A stretch of 64,000 bases of DNA from Allium sativum (GCA_030737875.1 CM060924.1:145012197-145076196), one strand, 5' to 3'. Positions 34,861 to 47,947 are shown, numbered from the stretch's first letter. Numbers and translations are program-made. Notes: generated from the letters alone by a model not told the origin.

Positions 34861-34933
34861 TTAGACAGATATTGTTGCGATTACTGGATGTGCCGGTTGG
34901 TTCCGGGCAGGTTTACATCGCAACTTAGTCTAA
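34861..34933 (-). other. LTR stem-loop, solo LTR copy
   Basis: Outer stem TTAGAC (34861-34866) with GTCTAA (34928-34933); inner stem GTTGCGAT (34874-34881) with ATCGCAAC (34917-34924), eight perfect pairs. The sense orientation of the LTR is the minus strand, where the apical part reads CTGCCCGGAACCAACCGGC. Only one copy was found in this LTR. Confidence 0.7.
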
Positions 34934-36059
34934 CCTCGGGTTAGGCATATTCGTGTTTTCTAAGTTCAAAGGGTTTTGATTAATTTTCAAATCAGGTTTT
35001 GAAAGTAACCATCCCGTCCGTCGGATCAGTTAGGGATAGCCAGGGAGAGCAGGAAACTTGTATTTTCCAAACCCAAGCCTAGACACTATCCTCTTTGTCA
35101 CCCTAGAACTTTCTGGTGTATGTATTATTAAAAGAGGTGTCATTAATAAACCTTTCTTTTGTATATATATAAATTGTTAACAATTTATCCTCAAAGTTTA
35201 ACCATTTATCCTCAAAGTCCATTTTCCCTTTTTAAATAAATTTGGCCTATACCATATACATTTTCCATTCCCACTAATGAACTTATATTCTGGGCCCAAA
35301 TCTTGATTTGCCTATCTTACAATTTATAGCAATTTAGATCCAACATCCTCATTTACAGTTCATGCCAAAACTAGATTTTATATTCTAGTTTATAGTTTAT
35401 GCCAAACTAGATTTCATATTCTAGTTCACCGTTTATGCCCAAAACTTAATTTGCATACCAACTACCTACTTTGTGGCCCATTTAACCATTTACCATTTAC
35501 GCCCAATGTATGTAAATTGTTCACAATTATGCTAATATACTTATCATGCTTAATTTAGCCACCCAATTCTGATTTGATATTCTATTTTCAGTTCATGCCA
35601 AAATTAGACTTGTTATTCTAATTTTCATCTTAATAGTTATGCTATAATGCATGTTCCCAAATTATGCCAATTTCCAAGTTTAGTCAATTTCATGTTTTTC
35701 CCAAAGCGTATTCCCATCGTTCGTATAATCGTGATTCAACCTAGATTATAAATAAATCTAGATTCGTGGATAAAAGGGAATGAACCAAAATGCCATGAAA
35801 GAATAGACATAATAACTGGCATAAGATGATAATTCACAGGCATATAGATCTGGTAATATTATGACATGAAAAGGGTTGAATAGTATAGGTTCAAGAACAT
35901 GGGTAGACCTAACTTAATAGGTAAATTCCCAAGATCAAGATCCAAGGATAACTAAGAATAAACTGAAATAGAAAGTCAAGCCTAGATCCGATATAATGCC
36001 AGTTTGGGGTACAACATGGTTTTGTAACTACAGTGTCATGGGCATAAATAATAATCTTA

Positions 36060-36210
36060 TATCCATAGTCATAGACAATAAATCCTCACAGTTAATGAAT
36101 CACAGTCATAGGCGATGTTCATAGTCAAAGGAAAATAATTCTCACAATCATGAGTCACAATCACAGGCAATGTTCATAGGCAATGTTTATAGTCAAAGAG
36201 GCATATGGTT
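36060..36210 (-). repeat. CATAGTCA/CACAGTCATAGGC tandem repeats in the solo LTR
   Basis: Imperfect repeats of CATAGTCA, CACAATCA and GGCAATGTTCATAG, downstream of the TATA box in the LTR's own direction. It occupies the place of the tandem arrays of the other LTRs but has unrelated sequence. Confidence 0.6.
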
Positions 36211-36625
36211 TTAAGGTCCATAGTTTCATAGTCACAGTCTTATTGGTCATCGAATCATAACAGTTCTTAATTAGGTCCAAGCATATAAGCACTAATTCGA
36301 ATAAAAGATTTGGCATATTCTTTTATTCCTTTAATTTCATGTCACGAATAGAGAAAACGTTCAAATCTAAAAAGTAACCGACTTACAGAGATTATATTAG
36401 ATTCGTAGAAAAACAGTCGTTGAAGTCGTTTGAATCTTCACTTGAATCCTAGCTTGTTTTGAATCTCCTCTTGAAAGTCTTGAGCAGCATTTCCTCGTCT
36501 TGATTTATTTTACATATTATTTTATTTATTATTAAATTTAGAGGAGGAGAAGAAGCCATGTCCACTAAGAATCTTTGCAGCATAAGGTTAGAGAAGAATT
36601 GTGAATAGTGAAGGAGACTAGGGGC

Positions 36626-36635
36626 TATTTATATA
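36626..36635 (-). promoter_or_regulatory. TATA box of the solo LTR
   Basis: Minus strand TATATAAATA, about 85-160 bp downstream of the GTCGAC array. Confidence 0.6.
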
Positions 36636-36718
36636 GGATTAGGCGGACGAATCTAGGCAGAAAACGAGACCAGGTACATCAGAATGCACCCAGGCCCAAA
36701 AGTGGGTTTTGCACCCAG

Positions 36719-36787
36719 GTCGACTGCCCAGTCGACCTGGTCAGGGGGGGGGGGGGGGTCGACTACCCAGTCGACTCCCCAGTCGAC
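36719..36787. repeat. GTCGAC array with G15 tract, solo LTR
   Basis: GTCGAC at 36719, 36731, 36758, 36770 and 36782. The pairs are again 12 bp apart. A run of about 15 G (36744-36758) splits the array. Confidence 0.9.
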
Positions 36788-37567
36788 CTGGGTCCTGGGC
36801 GGGAATTTTCCCGCCCAGCCTGCTTCTACGTTTTGAATTCGAATTTCGAGCTGTTTTCGATTCTGAAAATTCCTAAAACTTCGGAGGGTCATATCTCCCT
36901 CATACGTACTCCGATTCTCACAAACTCGGACTCATTTCCAAGCAGAATTTCGAGACGAACGCAATGGCGCAACTCGTTTCCCTTGATTTTGAATTTAAAA
37001 TTTAATTCTGCCTTGATTTGTGAATCTTAGTGTTATAAAATTACGGGGTGTTACACTGTTAATAGCTGTTTATCGCTATTTTTGAATACATGTGATGTAT
37101 GTAATCCATATAAATAAAATTATATGGTAATTGATTTGGTCTGATTCTGATTCAGAAATAACAAAAATAAGGAATATTTTAAAATAAGGAATATTTTAAA
37201 ATAATATTCAGAATATAAATGAATATTTTAGAATAATATTCAGTGAAGATTCAAAATATGGTTTTGATGTCTGATTTTGGATGGACACAAAAATATTGAA
37301 GTATATGAAGCCGAGTTAAGTTAATACATGCTATTTTGACTCGAATTGATTTTTATATCGAATTTATTCATTTTAAAATGAATATGGAAAAGATTTGATT
37401 TCAAAATCTGATATTATGAAAAAAAATGTTATCATTTTAATATTATAATGATATAGAATATTCAATTTTGATTTAAGATTGAAAATGAAGTTGAAATCAT
37501 TTTGAAATAAATTTATAAATGATTTATAAAATACATTTTAAATGGAAATCAACGAAATATATGTAAT

Positions 37568-37570
<3 letters not shown>

Positions 37571-37601
<31 letters not shown>
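37571..37601. repeat. (AT)15 microsatellite
   Basis: Pure AT run in copy A; copy B has a shorter, interrupted version near 44613-44638. Confidence 0.9.
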
Positions 37602-37603
<2 letters not shown>

Positions 37604-39482
37604 GGCTTTAATAGAACGCTTCGCGCATCGACCATTCGCGAATTTCAACCGTTGACTTCAAATTGATGTAACGGGAGATCTGATCATCGGATTCTCCTAA
37701 AACCGGAATAGTTGGGTTCGCTCTAGATGAAATTCGGTGGCTGTTATTGGAAACTGGCTGAAATGGCGATATTAAAATTATTAAAAATATGGAAAAATTA
37801 TGTAAAATCATAATAAATGATTTGGAAATATTTTGGATGAAAAATTCCATATTTGAAAAGAAAAAAAATATATGTTTATTGAAATGAACTAGTTAATAAC
37901 TAGAATAACAACCCAATTATTTTTAGAAATAAATAAATAGGATTTGAAATTGGTTTTCAAATAACCAGAATTTCCAACATATAAATTGGAATGGATTTGG
38001 AATGGAAATTATCTTCGGAATGTTTTGATATTGGATTCCGTGATTATATGGATATTGTGAAGGAATTTGGAAGATACAGATTTCGCTATTCCCAGTACGA
38101 TATTTGTTGGTTTCAAAATTTGATATTGAATATAAGCCAATATAATTTCTATTCAGGGCCTTGTATTTAATATCAAATTGGATTTTGGGTTTGTCGTGAA
38201 TGGTGTCTTAAATAAACTGTTCTTAAACCCAGTTGAGAAAAGGATAAATCTTTTAATTAAGATCTAGGGAAGTTTTCCAATTAATTAATATGTAATTGGA
38301 ATTGAATAATAGAATTGGATTTTTGGGATTATCATGAATGGTGTTTTAAATAACATTTGTTCTTTAACCCAATTAACGGTGAAGATATGATTTGGAATTT
38401 ACAGTCTTTTAATTAAGATTAAGGGGATTTTCCAAAGTAAAGTTTTCCAGCTTAATATATCGAATTGGAATTGAATGGAATTCGATTAGGTAATAATCGA
38501 GATGAGCCTCCGTCAAGGAAGACCGATACTATATTTGGAATTCAAAAGGCTTTGCCGTTATTTCATTTATAGTATTAATTTGATACGAAATTTATTTCGA
38601 TTATATACTGTTACGATTTCCATGAAGATTCCATAGTTAATGAAAGTTGATTTGGGTTTGTTGTGAACTATGCTTTCAATAACATTGGTTCTTTAACCGA
38701 GTTAAAGATAAGATTAATTTCTTAAAGTTGGGTGATCATAAGGTAATGATTTTAGAGATTAAAACCAAGATGGAGTTTTAATTAATCTTTAATTATATTG
38801 GAAAGCGAACGAAATGATAAAATTTATCAAACAAGAGGATTGATCGAAATTGGAGTACCGCCAGTTTTACTCTATGTGATAGTTAAATCTTTAATTAGAT
38901 TTGAAGAGTGAAATGGTAAATAATTTTACCAATAACACAGTGGGTGTTAGATATGGAGTATTACCAATTTTTCTCCATGGGACGAATAGGTTGGGATTGG
39001 AAAATAAAAAAAATGATTACTTCAGTAAGGCTCGATAATACCGACTAGTTAATAAACCTTGTTTTGGGTTAGATAGTGGAAGGATATAATAAAATATTTT
39101 GAAATGAATATGCAAAGGAAGATTAAACAATAAATTTAAAAAAAAAATCTTTGATAAAATTAATGGGAACCTTTCCCTAAATATATGAATGTTTGAATAA
39201 AAGAATATTCTGAGTTAGAATGAGACATATGATGTGTTTTTATAGCACTTGATTATTGATTAAAAAATACGCGAGTTATTCGGAAAGACTGGCTTTATCC
39301 CATTCTGAATAATTGATACAGCGAATAAATATCGACGATGAGGACAGTGGTTGAAGACCGGAGATCTTCACATCGTATGGATGATTACTGATGCCTTGAT
39401 TGGGCTGATCCCCGGAGACAAGATAATAAGGGATGATCGTCCAGACGTACTTGGAGATCGACTGGATTTGCGAGGACCTCTC

Positions 39483-39503
39483 TCCTGTATCGGACATACA
39501 GGA
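39483..39503 (+). other. Perfect 8-bp hairpin in X LTR copy A
   Basis: TCCTGTAT, loop CGGAC, ATACAGGA. Copy B (46417-46437) has TCCTGTAT, loop AGGAC, ATATGGGA, still fully paired in RNA by two G-U pairs. Confidence 0.55.
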
Positions 39504-40974
39504 CGAGGAATAAGGTGCCTGCGGTTTCCTTCAGACTCAGAACGGACTTGTAAATGGATGTGTGTCTGACATTGGATTTAATTCTATATTGAATGATTTC
39601 TATTAAATATATATCTGTTTGATGGAGGAGAATTTATTCTCTTGCATAACACCCTTCTCTGAGACGTACGAGCTTAGTGGTTATATATTGATAGACATCA
39701 GTTGCATGTCGTGGATTGTCAGTGTGGCATGCTGAGATACACTTGAACAAGGCTTTTGTTGAAAAACAGAGTCTTGTGGATGATGATCAAAGCACAGCTT
39801 TAATTAGCATAGCTTTGTGTATAGCGTTAATTCGGGAGCTTCACACCCCGGTATGAAATAGAAACGGGAGAGGACTGCAGGGAGTGCATGCCTTTCTTTC
39901 TAGCTAGGACTGGTGTCATGGTATAGAGCCCAAAAATTTTACTTATGTGGTTGTTGGAAAGCGAGGTACTTTGAATTTGAGTCCCAAGTGGCTCTTGATA
40001 GTCGACATACTGACCAGATTTTATGCCCCATAGGGCAGGGAAACGTATTGTTCGGGAATTTCCATTCCACTAAAGTAAGTGTGGACCGACCCTACCAGAT
40101 CCAAAGGCTCACTTGAGTCTGAGTCCTGAAGCACGGGCTAGAGTGTCTCGAATCAGAACGAAGATCCATAGCCTTGGTTCATGATGGAAATCCAATTTCC
40201 AATACGACATTATGCGGTTTTGATTATAAAACTAGTATGGCGACCTAATATAGGGTACCTATGCCATCTATGATTGATACATTTTTATTGAAGTTGTTTT
40301 AACACAATGCACTTATAGTAATATCAGAATGATTTGTTTTAAACGTAAGCATGTTTGGTTGTTATAAGGGAAAACTCTATCCTCCGGCTTGCGTTGCATT
40401 GTGTGATGGGACATGAGTCATAGAATAGCTTCATTTTCCAAAAAGCATTGCATTGTTTTATTTTAAACTGAGATTCTAGTGGAGTAAACCCGTTCCGTAT
40501 TACATGGCGTTGTCCCATGATTTCCCAACTTTTAAAGTAAACATTTAATAGCTGTTTTAGTTCTCACACCAGTCCCATGACTGGCTCGGAGTTGATTGTT
40601 TCTACCTAAACTCTGGGTGCCTATATATTCTACATCGGCAGCTAGTAATTTTGGTATTTGCAGGTATTCCTTTTCACAGGATCCTCGATTTACAGCTGGA
40701 GCTATATTCGGAAAGCTTTGTGTCCGTGTATTTCTTTTAGTTGTGTTAGTTCATGTATTTATACATTTTAAATTTCTGCTGCTATGTGAATAATTTTAAA
40801 TCTCTGATATTATTTTTCCGCTGTGTAATATTATTTCTTCGTACTCTGATATTCTTGTACTCTGATGTAAATTGTTGTAATAGCAAAGAAATGTTCTGTT
40901 GTTTGTGTTCTGATGCGTCGTGTTCTCAAAGTAATCCGGCTTTCCCGAAATGGGAAGTTTTGGTCATTATAGTT

Positions 40975-40986
40975 TGGTATCGGAGC
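40975..40986 (+). other. Primer-binding site of the X-family element
   Basis: TGGTATCGGAGC, one mismatch to TGGTATCAGAGC, three bases after the LTR end. Confidence 0.85.
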
Positions 40987-41999
40987 ATTGGTTTACAAAG
41001 CACAAGAACAAGTCACATTAGAACTGAACAAAAGAATTCATCAGAGATAGGATCAGTAGTATCCTATAACTCGTTAGAGATGGAGTTAGTAATACCCTAG
41101 AATGAGTTAGAAGAGTGCTATTTATTAAAACCAAATTTAGATTTGAAAAATTAGATCTTATTATACGTATTTGTATATTTTATTTGATATTTATTTTGGA
41201 GTATCACATATAAGGCGATTTTGCATATACGTCTCGCGAACGTATATATGGAGTCTCAAATATACTGGCTAGGTATAGAATCACACTCTAGTCGCTCGGA
41301 GATGATCCTGATGATTAATGCATTGTCATCAGTATCTAATGTTCAAGTTTCGAAAGTGGGATATCTATATATTTCCAATTGACTGGTGTGAGAACCAAAA
41401 CTTAGTTAGAGTTTATTGTTGTGATTTGCACTAAAAATATGATTTTTGACTATATATAAAAGTTATATATATATGAAAATTTAATTAACTAATTGATTGC
41501 TAGTTGTAATGTTTGATTATTAGTTTAACTAATAAAAATATTGGAATGATAATTAATTTAACCCATATGAGAATGGATGATAAATAAAGCCAAATCAAGT
41601 CAAATTTGAATTGAATTGAAAATTAATTAGAATTGCATGCATGTAGATATATATATATGTGTGAACAGGTCATAGTATGGAAGCTAAGAAGAGGAATAAA
41701 ATTGTATGTCCGACAAATAGGTACATATTTATTGTATTTATGGAGTTTGATGATTATATGAGCCGATTGGCAAGCCAATTGGCTTTTTCCTTTTCTTTTG
41801 GATTGATGAGGGCCCTGTGAAGCAAGTTGTGGTTTTACCGATCAACCCATACAAAGGAGGTTATGACCAAATTTTTCGAAAATTTAGGGTGTTAGCCAAA
41901 TGTTTGAGAAATTAGAAAATTCTTAGAAATTGAAAAGTTGAAGGACGAAAGCCAGAATGAAAGTTGAGTTGGTTAATTAAAAAACTTTCAGCTCCATTC
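40987..41999 (+). other. Non-coding interior of the X-family element
   Basis: About 1.0 kb between PBS and polypurine tract. I see no gag, protease, reverse transcriptase, RNase H or integrase motif in any frame. The leader part (41000-41100) is moderately GC-balanced and the rest is AT-rich. Confidence 0.75.
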
Positions 42000-42035
42000 C
42001 TTTTCGAGGCCGAAAAGATTTTAAGTGGTGGAGAT
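42000..42035 (+). other. Pre-PPT hairpin and polypurine tract, X-family element
   Basis: CTTTTC (42000-42005), loop GAGGCC, GAAAAG (42012-42017), then ATTTTAAGTGGTGGAGAT against the LTR start TGTAACGACCCGG. Same layout as 20402-20436. Confidence 0.8.
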
Positions 42036-45000
42036 TGTAACGACCCGGAAATTTTGAACTAATTTAAAAATTTTATTTTAGCTATTTTAATGGATTTTGA
42101 ATATTTAAAATGATATATTTTAAATAATAATGTCTAAAAATATATTTAAATCAAAGTTAAAACGTATAATTTTATTTTAATTATAAAACGAACTTGAGAT
42201 GGCGCGGTAGTTGGAAAAATTGATTTTAAATTTCAATTGAATGTACAGAATTCAAAATAGGTCAGATTTTAGTAAAACCAAAAATATTACAATCTGTTTA
42301 ATTATATATTTCAAACAAATGTAAGAAACTGAGATATCACTTTATAAATTGAAGTTATGTCCAGTTTAAAATTGGGAATAGTCGCTATGGAATATATATA
42401 TGCCCTTAAAAATAAGCATTTTGCAAACGACCTCCGTTTTCGATGAAACCACTTTTGTTGGATCCGGAATGTCAAATTATTGTCAGGATTCAAATTTCAC
42501 AATTTTTGGAACTAATATGTGAGCACGGTAAATTTAAACGTGTTTTGTTAATTTAGTTTAAATTTAATCAACTAGAAAATGGCCATTTTTAAACGGCCTC
42601 CAAGTTCAAAAAATTAATACCGTATTGTCAAAACATAGCTAGATTTATTTTTCAGTAATTCTTGGAGTCAGTATGTGGCCTCGGTAAGATAAGTTGTACA
42701 TTGAAATTCAATATATATTGATTTATATTTTAATTTTGATAGAAATTGATCGAAACAGTCGAATCAGTCGAATTATCTTATGAAACATATTCCATTGTGT
42801 CCAAAATGGGGGTGTTTGGTTAAGGATGATAGTCATTGGGTTTGATTTGGAGTTCGTACAAAAATAAATCAATTGGAAAATTTAATATTAATATAAATAA
42901 ATATATATTATCACTAAACCCAAAAATATTTCATTCCTTGGTCAAACCCGTTCTACAGCCGCCACCAAACGATTTATGGCCGATATCGTTCCAATTTTTA
43001 TCCCACAAAATATCCTTATCCAATCAATGAAATGTGAATCTTCTGGAAGCTAAATCGAAGAGCTCCTTGAGCTCTAGTTATCCAACGGACATGATCGATT
43101 CTCATTTGGTATCTTGCTCGATTTTAGGCCTTAAAGTAATGGAATTTGAATAGGTTTTGCTCGACGTCGAGGGCTGCGAGTTGGCTGTTATGGAGGCCAT
43201 GGGTGGAGGCTACAACGGTGGTCCGAGGGGGTGTGTCAGATCGGGATCTGGCGTTGGCTAGGAGGAAGCAACGATGGATTTTCATGATGGAGCATTGGGT
43301 TTTTGTTCAACTATCGGCCTGGAACCTACGAAAAAGGGTTAATCCCTTAACTGATGTAATTAAATTTAGTTAATGATGATTAATTTTTTTTTTTAATGAA
43401 AATTGAAATGTCCATATCTTTTTCGTACAAGCACAGAATTGGGCAAACCTGGGCTCGTTGGAATCATTTAGACAAACTCTACAACATGAAACTGGCCAAA
43501 ACAAATTTGGAGCAAATCAGAATTTGAAGCGAATTTAAATCGAAATAGTACTATAATTTAGAAATAAAGAATGGAGGATTGGAACCCAAAGTGAGAACCT
43601 CTCACTAAAATTCTTGTACAATTATTTATTTTATAACTGCATATATGAACTGCCAATATTGAGTTTTATCAGTTTTTAATTATCACAAATGTTGTATGGT
43701 GTCTGTTAGCTCACTTCCCTCGTCTACAGACCTTGGACGATTTAATTTATTGTATTGTGTTTTGATTGTGATGCTGAAATGTTTAAAATATTAAAAATTA
43801 TTTATTATTATTTTGTGGTAATTGAAATTAAATTATAAATATCTATTTATAATTTAAATAGTGAAACTTGGCTAATTAGAAAAATAATTCAAATCGAATT
43901 ATAACTAGTTAAATTTGTTAACCAGTGATTATTTTGAATCGACTGAGGTTGTTTGAAAACCCGACACAGGTTTGGGGATGATAATTAATTCACATCTCCC
44001 CTGAATTTTATTGTATGTCAATCGATTGATTGAAGACTGTGTTAAGCGCTATTTAATCATTTAATGCTTATACAATAGTAAATTGCACTCTGGATGTGAA
44101 TGGACTGTTCAATAGCTGTTTATCACTATTTTTGAATACATGTGATGTATGAAATCTATATAAATAAAATTATATGGCAATTGATTGAGTCTGATTCCAA
44201 TTCAGAAATAACGAATATTTTAAAATAAGGAATATTTTAAAATAAGGAATATTTTAAAATAATATTCAGAATATAAATGAATATTTTAGAATAATATTCA
44301 GTGAAGATTCAAAATATGGTTTTGATATCCGATTATGGATGGACATAAAAATATTGAAGTATATGAAGCCGAGTTAAGATAATATACCCTATTTTGACTC
44401 AAACAGAATTTTATATAGATTTTATGCATTTTAAAATGAATATGGAAATGTTTTGATTTCAAAATCTGATATTTTGAAAATATTATCATTTTAATACTAT
44501 GATGATATAGAATATTAAATTTTGATTTAAAATTGAAAATGAATTTGAAAAAGTTTTGAAATAAATTTATAAATGATTTATAAAATACGTTTTGAATGGA
44601 AATCGATGAAAAATATATAATATATATATTATATATATAATGGCTTGAGTAGAACGCGCCGCGCAGCGACCTTCTGCGAATTTCGACCGTTGACTTCAAA
44701 TTGACGTAACGGGAGATCCGACCGTTGGATTCTCCTAAAATCGGAACTATTGGGTTCGTATCAAAAATAGATTTCCAATTAATATAAGAGATTTAAATTT
44801 GAATGGTTGGATTTGAAATTAGATCCAAATCAATTTCAGAAAAGGTCACTATGGATGTAGTTTGGTGGTCGTCATTGGAAACCGACTGAAATGGCGATAT
44901 TAAAATTGTGTAAAATCATAATATATGATTTGGAAATATTTTTTGGATGAAAAATTCCATATTTGAAAAGATAAAATATATTTTTATCAAAATGAACTAG

Positions 45001-47237
45001 TTAATATCTAGAATAACAATCCAATTATTTATAGAAATAAATAAATTGGATTTGAAATGGGTTTCCAAATAACCAAAATTTTCCAACGAATAAATTGGAA
45101 TTGATTTGGAATGGAAATTATCTTCTGAATATTTCGATATTGGATTCCGTGATTATACAGATATTGTGGAGGAATTTGGAAGATACAAATATCGTTATTC
45201 CCAATACGATATCTGTTTGTTTCAGAATTTGATATTGAGTATAAGCTGATATAATTTCTATTTAGAGCCTTTATTTAACATCAAATTGGATTTTAGGTTT
45301 GTTATGAATGGTGTCTTAAATAGTGAAGATATGATTTGGAATTTACAATCTTTTAATTAAGACTAAGGGGGATTTTCCAAAGTAAAGTTTTCTAATTTAA
45401 TATATCAAATTGGAATTGAATGGAATTCGATTAGGTAATAATCAAGATGAGCTTCCGTGAAGGAAGATCGGTACTATAAAAGGCCTTGCCGCTATTCCAT
45501 TTATAGTATTGATCTGATAAGGAAATTTATATCTATTATATACTGTTACCATTTCCATGAAGGTTCCATAGTTAATGGAAGTTGATTTGGGTTTATTGTG
45601 AACTATGCTTTCAATAACTTTGGTTCTTTAACCCAGTTAAAGATAAGATTAATTTCTTAAAGTTTAATGATCATAAAGTAATGATTTTAGAAATTAAAAC
45701 CAAGATGAATTTTTAATGAATCTTTAATTAGATTGGAATGGGAATGAGATGTTTAAATTTATCAAACAAAAGGATTGATCGAGAATGGTGTACCGCCAGT
45801 TTTACTCCATGCAATAGTTAAATCTTTAATTAGATTTGAAGCGTGAAATGGTAATTAATTTTACCGATAACACAGTGGGTGTTAGATATGGAGTATTACC
45901 AGTTTTCCTCCATGGGATGAATAGGTTGGGATTGGAAAATAAAATAAATGATTACTTCGGTAAGGCTCGATAATCCCGACTAGTTAATAAACCTTGTTTG
46001 GGGTAAAACGGTGAAAGAATATAATAAAATCTTTTGAAATGGTTATCCAAAGGAAGATTAAAGAATAAATTTAAAAAAACATCTTTGATAAAATTAATGG
46101 GAACCTTTCCCTAAAAATGTGAATATTTGAATAAAAGAATATTCTTAATTGGAATGAGGCGTATGATGTGTTTTTATAGCAGTTGATTATTGATTATAAT
46201 ATACGCGCGTTATTCGGAAAGACCGGGTTTATTCCATTCTGAATAATTGATACGACGATTAAATATCGACGATGAAGACGGTGGTTGAAGACCAGAGATC
46301 TTCACATCGTATGGATGACTACCGATGTCTTGACTGGGGTGATCCCCCGAGACAAGGTAATAAGTGGTGATCATCCAGACGTACTTGGAGATCGACTGGA
46401 TATGCGAGGACCTCTCTCCTGTATAGGACATATGGGACGAGGAATAAGGTGCCTCCGGTTTCGTTCAGACCCAGAATGGACTTGTAAATGGATGTGTGTT
46501 TGACATTGGATTTCGTTCTGTGTTTATTGATTTCTATTAATTATATATATGTTTGGTGGAGGAGAATTTATTCTCTTGCTCAACACACTTTTCTGAGACG
46601 TACGAGCTTAGAGGTTATGTATTGATAGACATCAGTTGCATGGCATGGATTGTTAGTGTGGCATGCTGAGATGCAAATGAATAAGGCTTTTGCTGAAAAG
46701 CAGAGTCTTGTGGATGATAATCAAAGCACAACTTTAATTAGCATAGCTTTGTGTACGAATTTAATTCTCGAGCTTCACACCCCGGTATGAACCAGAAACG
46801 GGAGAGGACCGCAGGGAGTGCATGCGCTTCTTTCTATCTACGAGTGGTGTCATGGTATGGAACCCATAAATTTTCCTTATGTGGTTGTTGCAAAGCGAGG
46901 TACGTCGAATTTGAGTCCCTAGTGGCTCTTGATGGTCGACATACTGACCAGATTTTATGCCCCATAGCATAGGAAAACGTATTGGTCAGGAATTGCCAGT
47001 CCAGTAAAGTAAGTGTGGGGTCGGCCCTGCCAGATCCAGGGGCTCACCTGAGTCCAAGTCCTAAGGCACGGGCTAGTGCGTCTCGAATCGGAAGGAAGAT
47101 CCCTTGCCATGGTTCATGATGGAAATCCAATTTCCAATACGACATTGTGCGGTTTTGATTGTAAAACTAGTATGGCGACATAATATATGGTACCTATGCC
47201 GTCTATGATTGATACATTTATATTTGAAGTTATTTTT
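42036..47237 (+). repeat. X-family 3' LTR (copy B), cut by Copia insertion
   Basis: Starts TGTAACGACCCGG and follows copy A to about 40290 of that copy; the last roughly 680 bp are missing. It carries three GGAATATTTTAAAATAA units (about 44212-44265). The copy lacks the solo LTR that interrupts copy A, which defines the empty site. No gene in 5.2 kb. Confidence 0.8.
46417..46437 (+). other. Hairpin in X LTR copy B
   Basis: Counterpart of 39483-39503, with two positions changed to G-U pairs. Confidence 0.5.
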
Positions 47238-47947
47238 TGTTGTATATGACGTAGTTGTGTACACAATTATTTGATCTTTGTTTGATGATAAAAACCAAAT
47301 AAATATTATTTTAAATGTGTTTGTTATTGTATTGTTCTATATATACATCACAGACAAGAATATAATATTTATATTTGAATAGAATACGACTGTACAGACA
47401 TTTATATATTCATACAACATTTTATTTAAATTAAATATTATATTTCAAACATTCAAACAATACAACTATTTATAACTCCACTATTTATTCAATTCACATG
47501 AGATTGTACTTGTAAATAAACTGAATACGATAGAAAAGTTTGTTTGACAACAATAAAATGATATTTTATTTCAATCAAATTTATTTATTACATATAATCA
47601 GTACAATTCTCTCACAGCTCCTCACTACAGTTCATTCATCACTTAGTACATTTTCATATACACTGCACTCAGTTTACAAACTCACTCATATACAAAATAT
47701 CTTATATATATTTTCTCTGTCATCTTCAGTCTTTTATCTTCACAGCTTTCATTCAGTCCTGTCTTCATACCTGTCATATACAGAAACACACAGGCAGTAA
47801 ACTAGAACAAAAATAAAATTAAATAAAAGCAAATAAAAAATTATTTTTTAAATTTTATTTGCCTCATAATTTTTGTGTGTTTCTCATTAATTTCTAGACT
47901 TGGTCTGATATGCAGGGATAGGAAAAATTGTCTGATGGTTGCATGTA

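Larger units (their letters stand above)
32582..37055 (-). mobile_element. Chromovirus-type solo LTR, inverted, 4.47 kb
   Basis: Flanked by perfect CTGTT duplications (32577-32581 and 37056-37060). On the minus strand it starts TGTAACACCCCG and ends GGGGTGTTACA, with the CTCCAC...GTGAGTGAC end block. It has no PBS, PPT or internal region, so it is a solo LTR left by recombination between two LTRs. Removing it restores collinearity with the intact 3' copy at 44110. From its 5' end (right to left): GTCGAC array, TATA box, tandem CATAGTCA-type repeats (about 36060-36210), one stem-loop, and a long array of short hairpins. 33180-34080 is less AT-rich and has no gene. Confidence 0.92.
37061..40971 (+). 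repeat. X-family 5' LTR (copy A), second part
   Basis: Continues copy A after the solo LTR (AATAGCTGTTTAT), collinear with copy B from 44110 on. Contains short GGAATATTTTAAAATAA repeats (about 37171-37205), an (AT)n tract and a hairpin at 39483-39503. It ends GGTCATTATA, complementary to the LTR start TGTAATGACC apart from one base. No gene in 3.9 kb. Confidence 0.78.
30498..47237 (+). mobile_element. X-family LTR element with about 6-kb LTRs and a 1-kb non-coding interior
   Basis: 5' LTR in two pieces (30498-32581 and 37061-40971, about 5995 bp together), interrupted by a solo LTR. PBS at 40975, polypurine tract before 42036, then the 3' LTR (42036-47237, first 5.2 kb) cut by a Copia insertion. 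The two LTRs are collinear but, by eye, only about 85% identical, so the insertion is old, or the copies were exchanged. No gag or pol remains between PBS and PPT. It must have depended on another element's proteins, like the large non-autonomous derivatives (LARDs) known in plants. Those usually have a large interior, whereas here the LTR is far longer than the interior. ATTCC (30493-30497) would be the left target duplication; the right one is not in the window. Confidence 0.75.

Noticed and set aside
39276..39569. Paired overlapping frames in X copies A and B (39276-39569, 46210-46503)
   Set aside because: Present in both copies because the LTRs are homologous; the changes do not favour silent positions by eye, and neither strand shows a domain.
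40753..41100. 115-codon frame spanning the X LTR end and PBS
   Set aside because: It crosses the LTR/PBS boundary, is hydrophobic and unlike gag, and has no counterpart in copy B.
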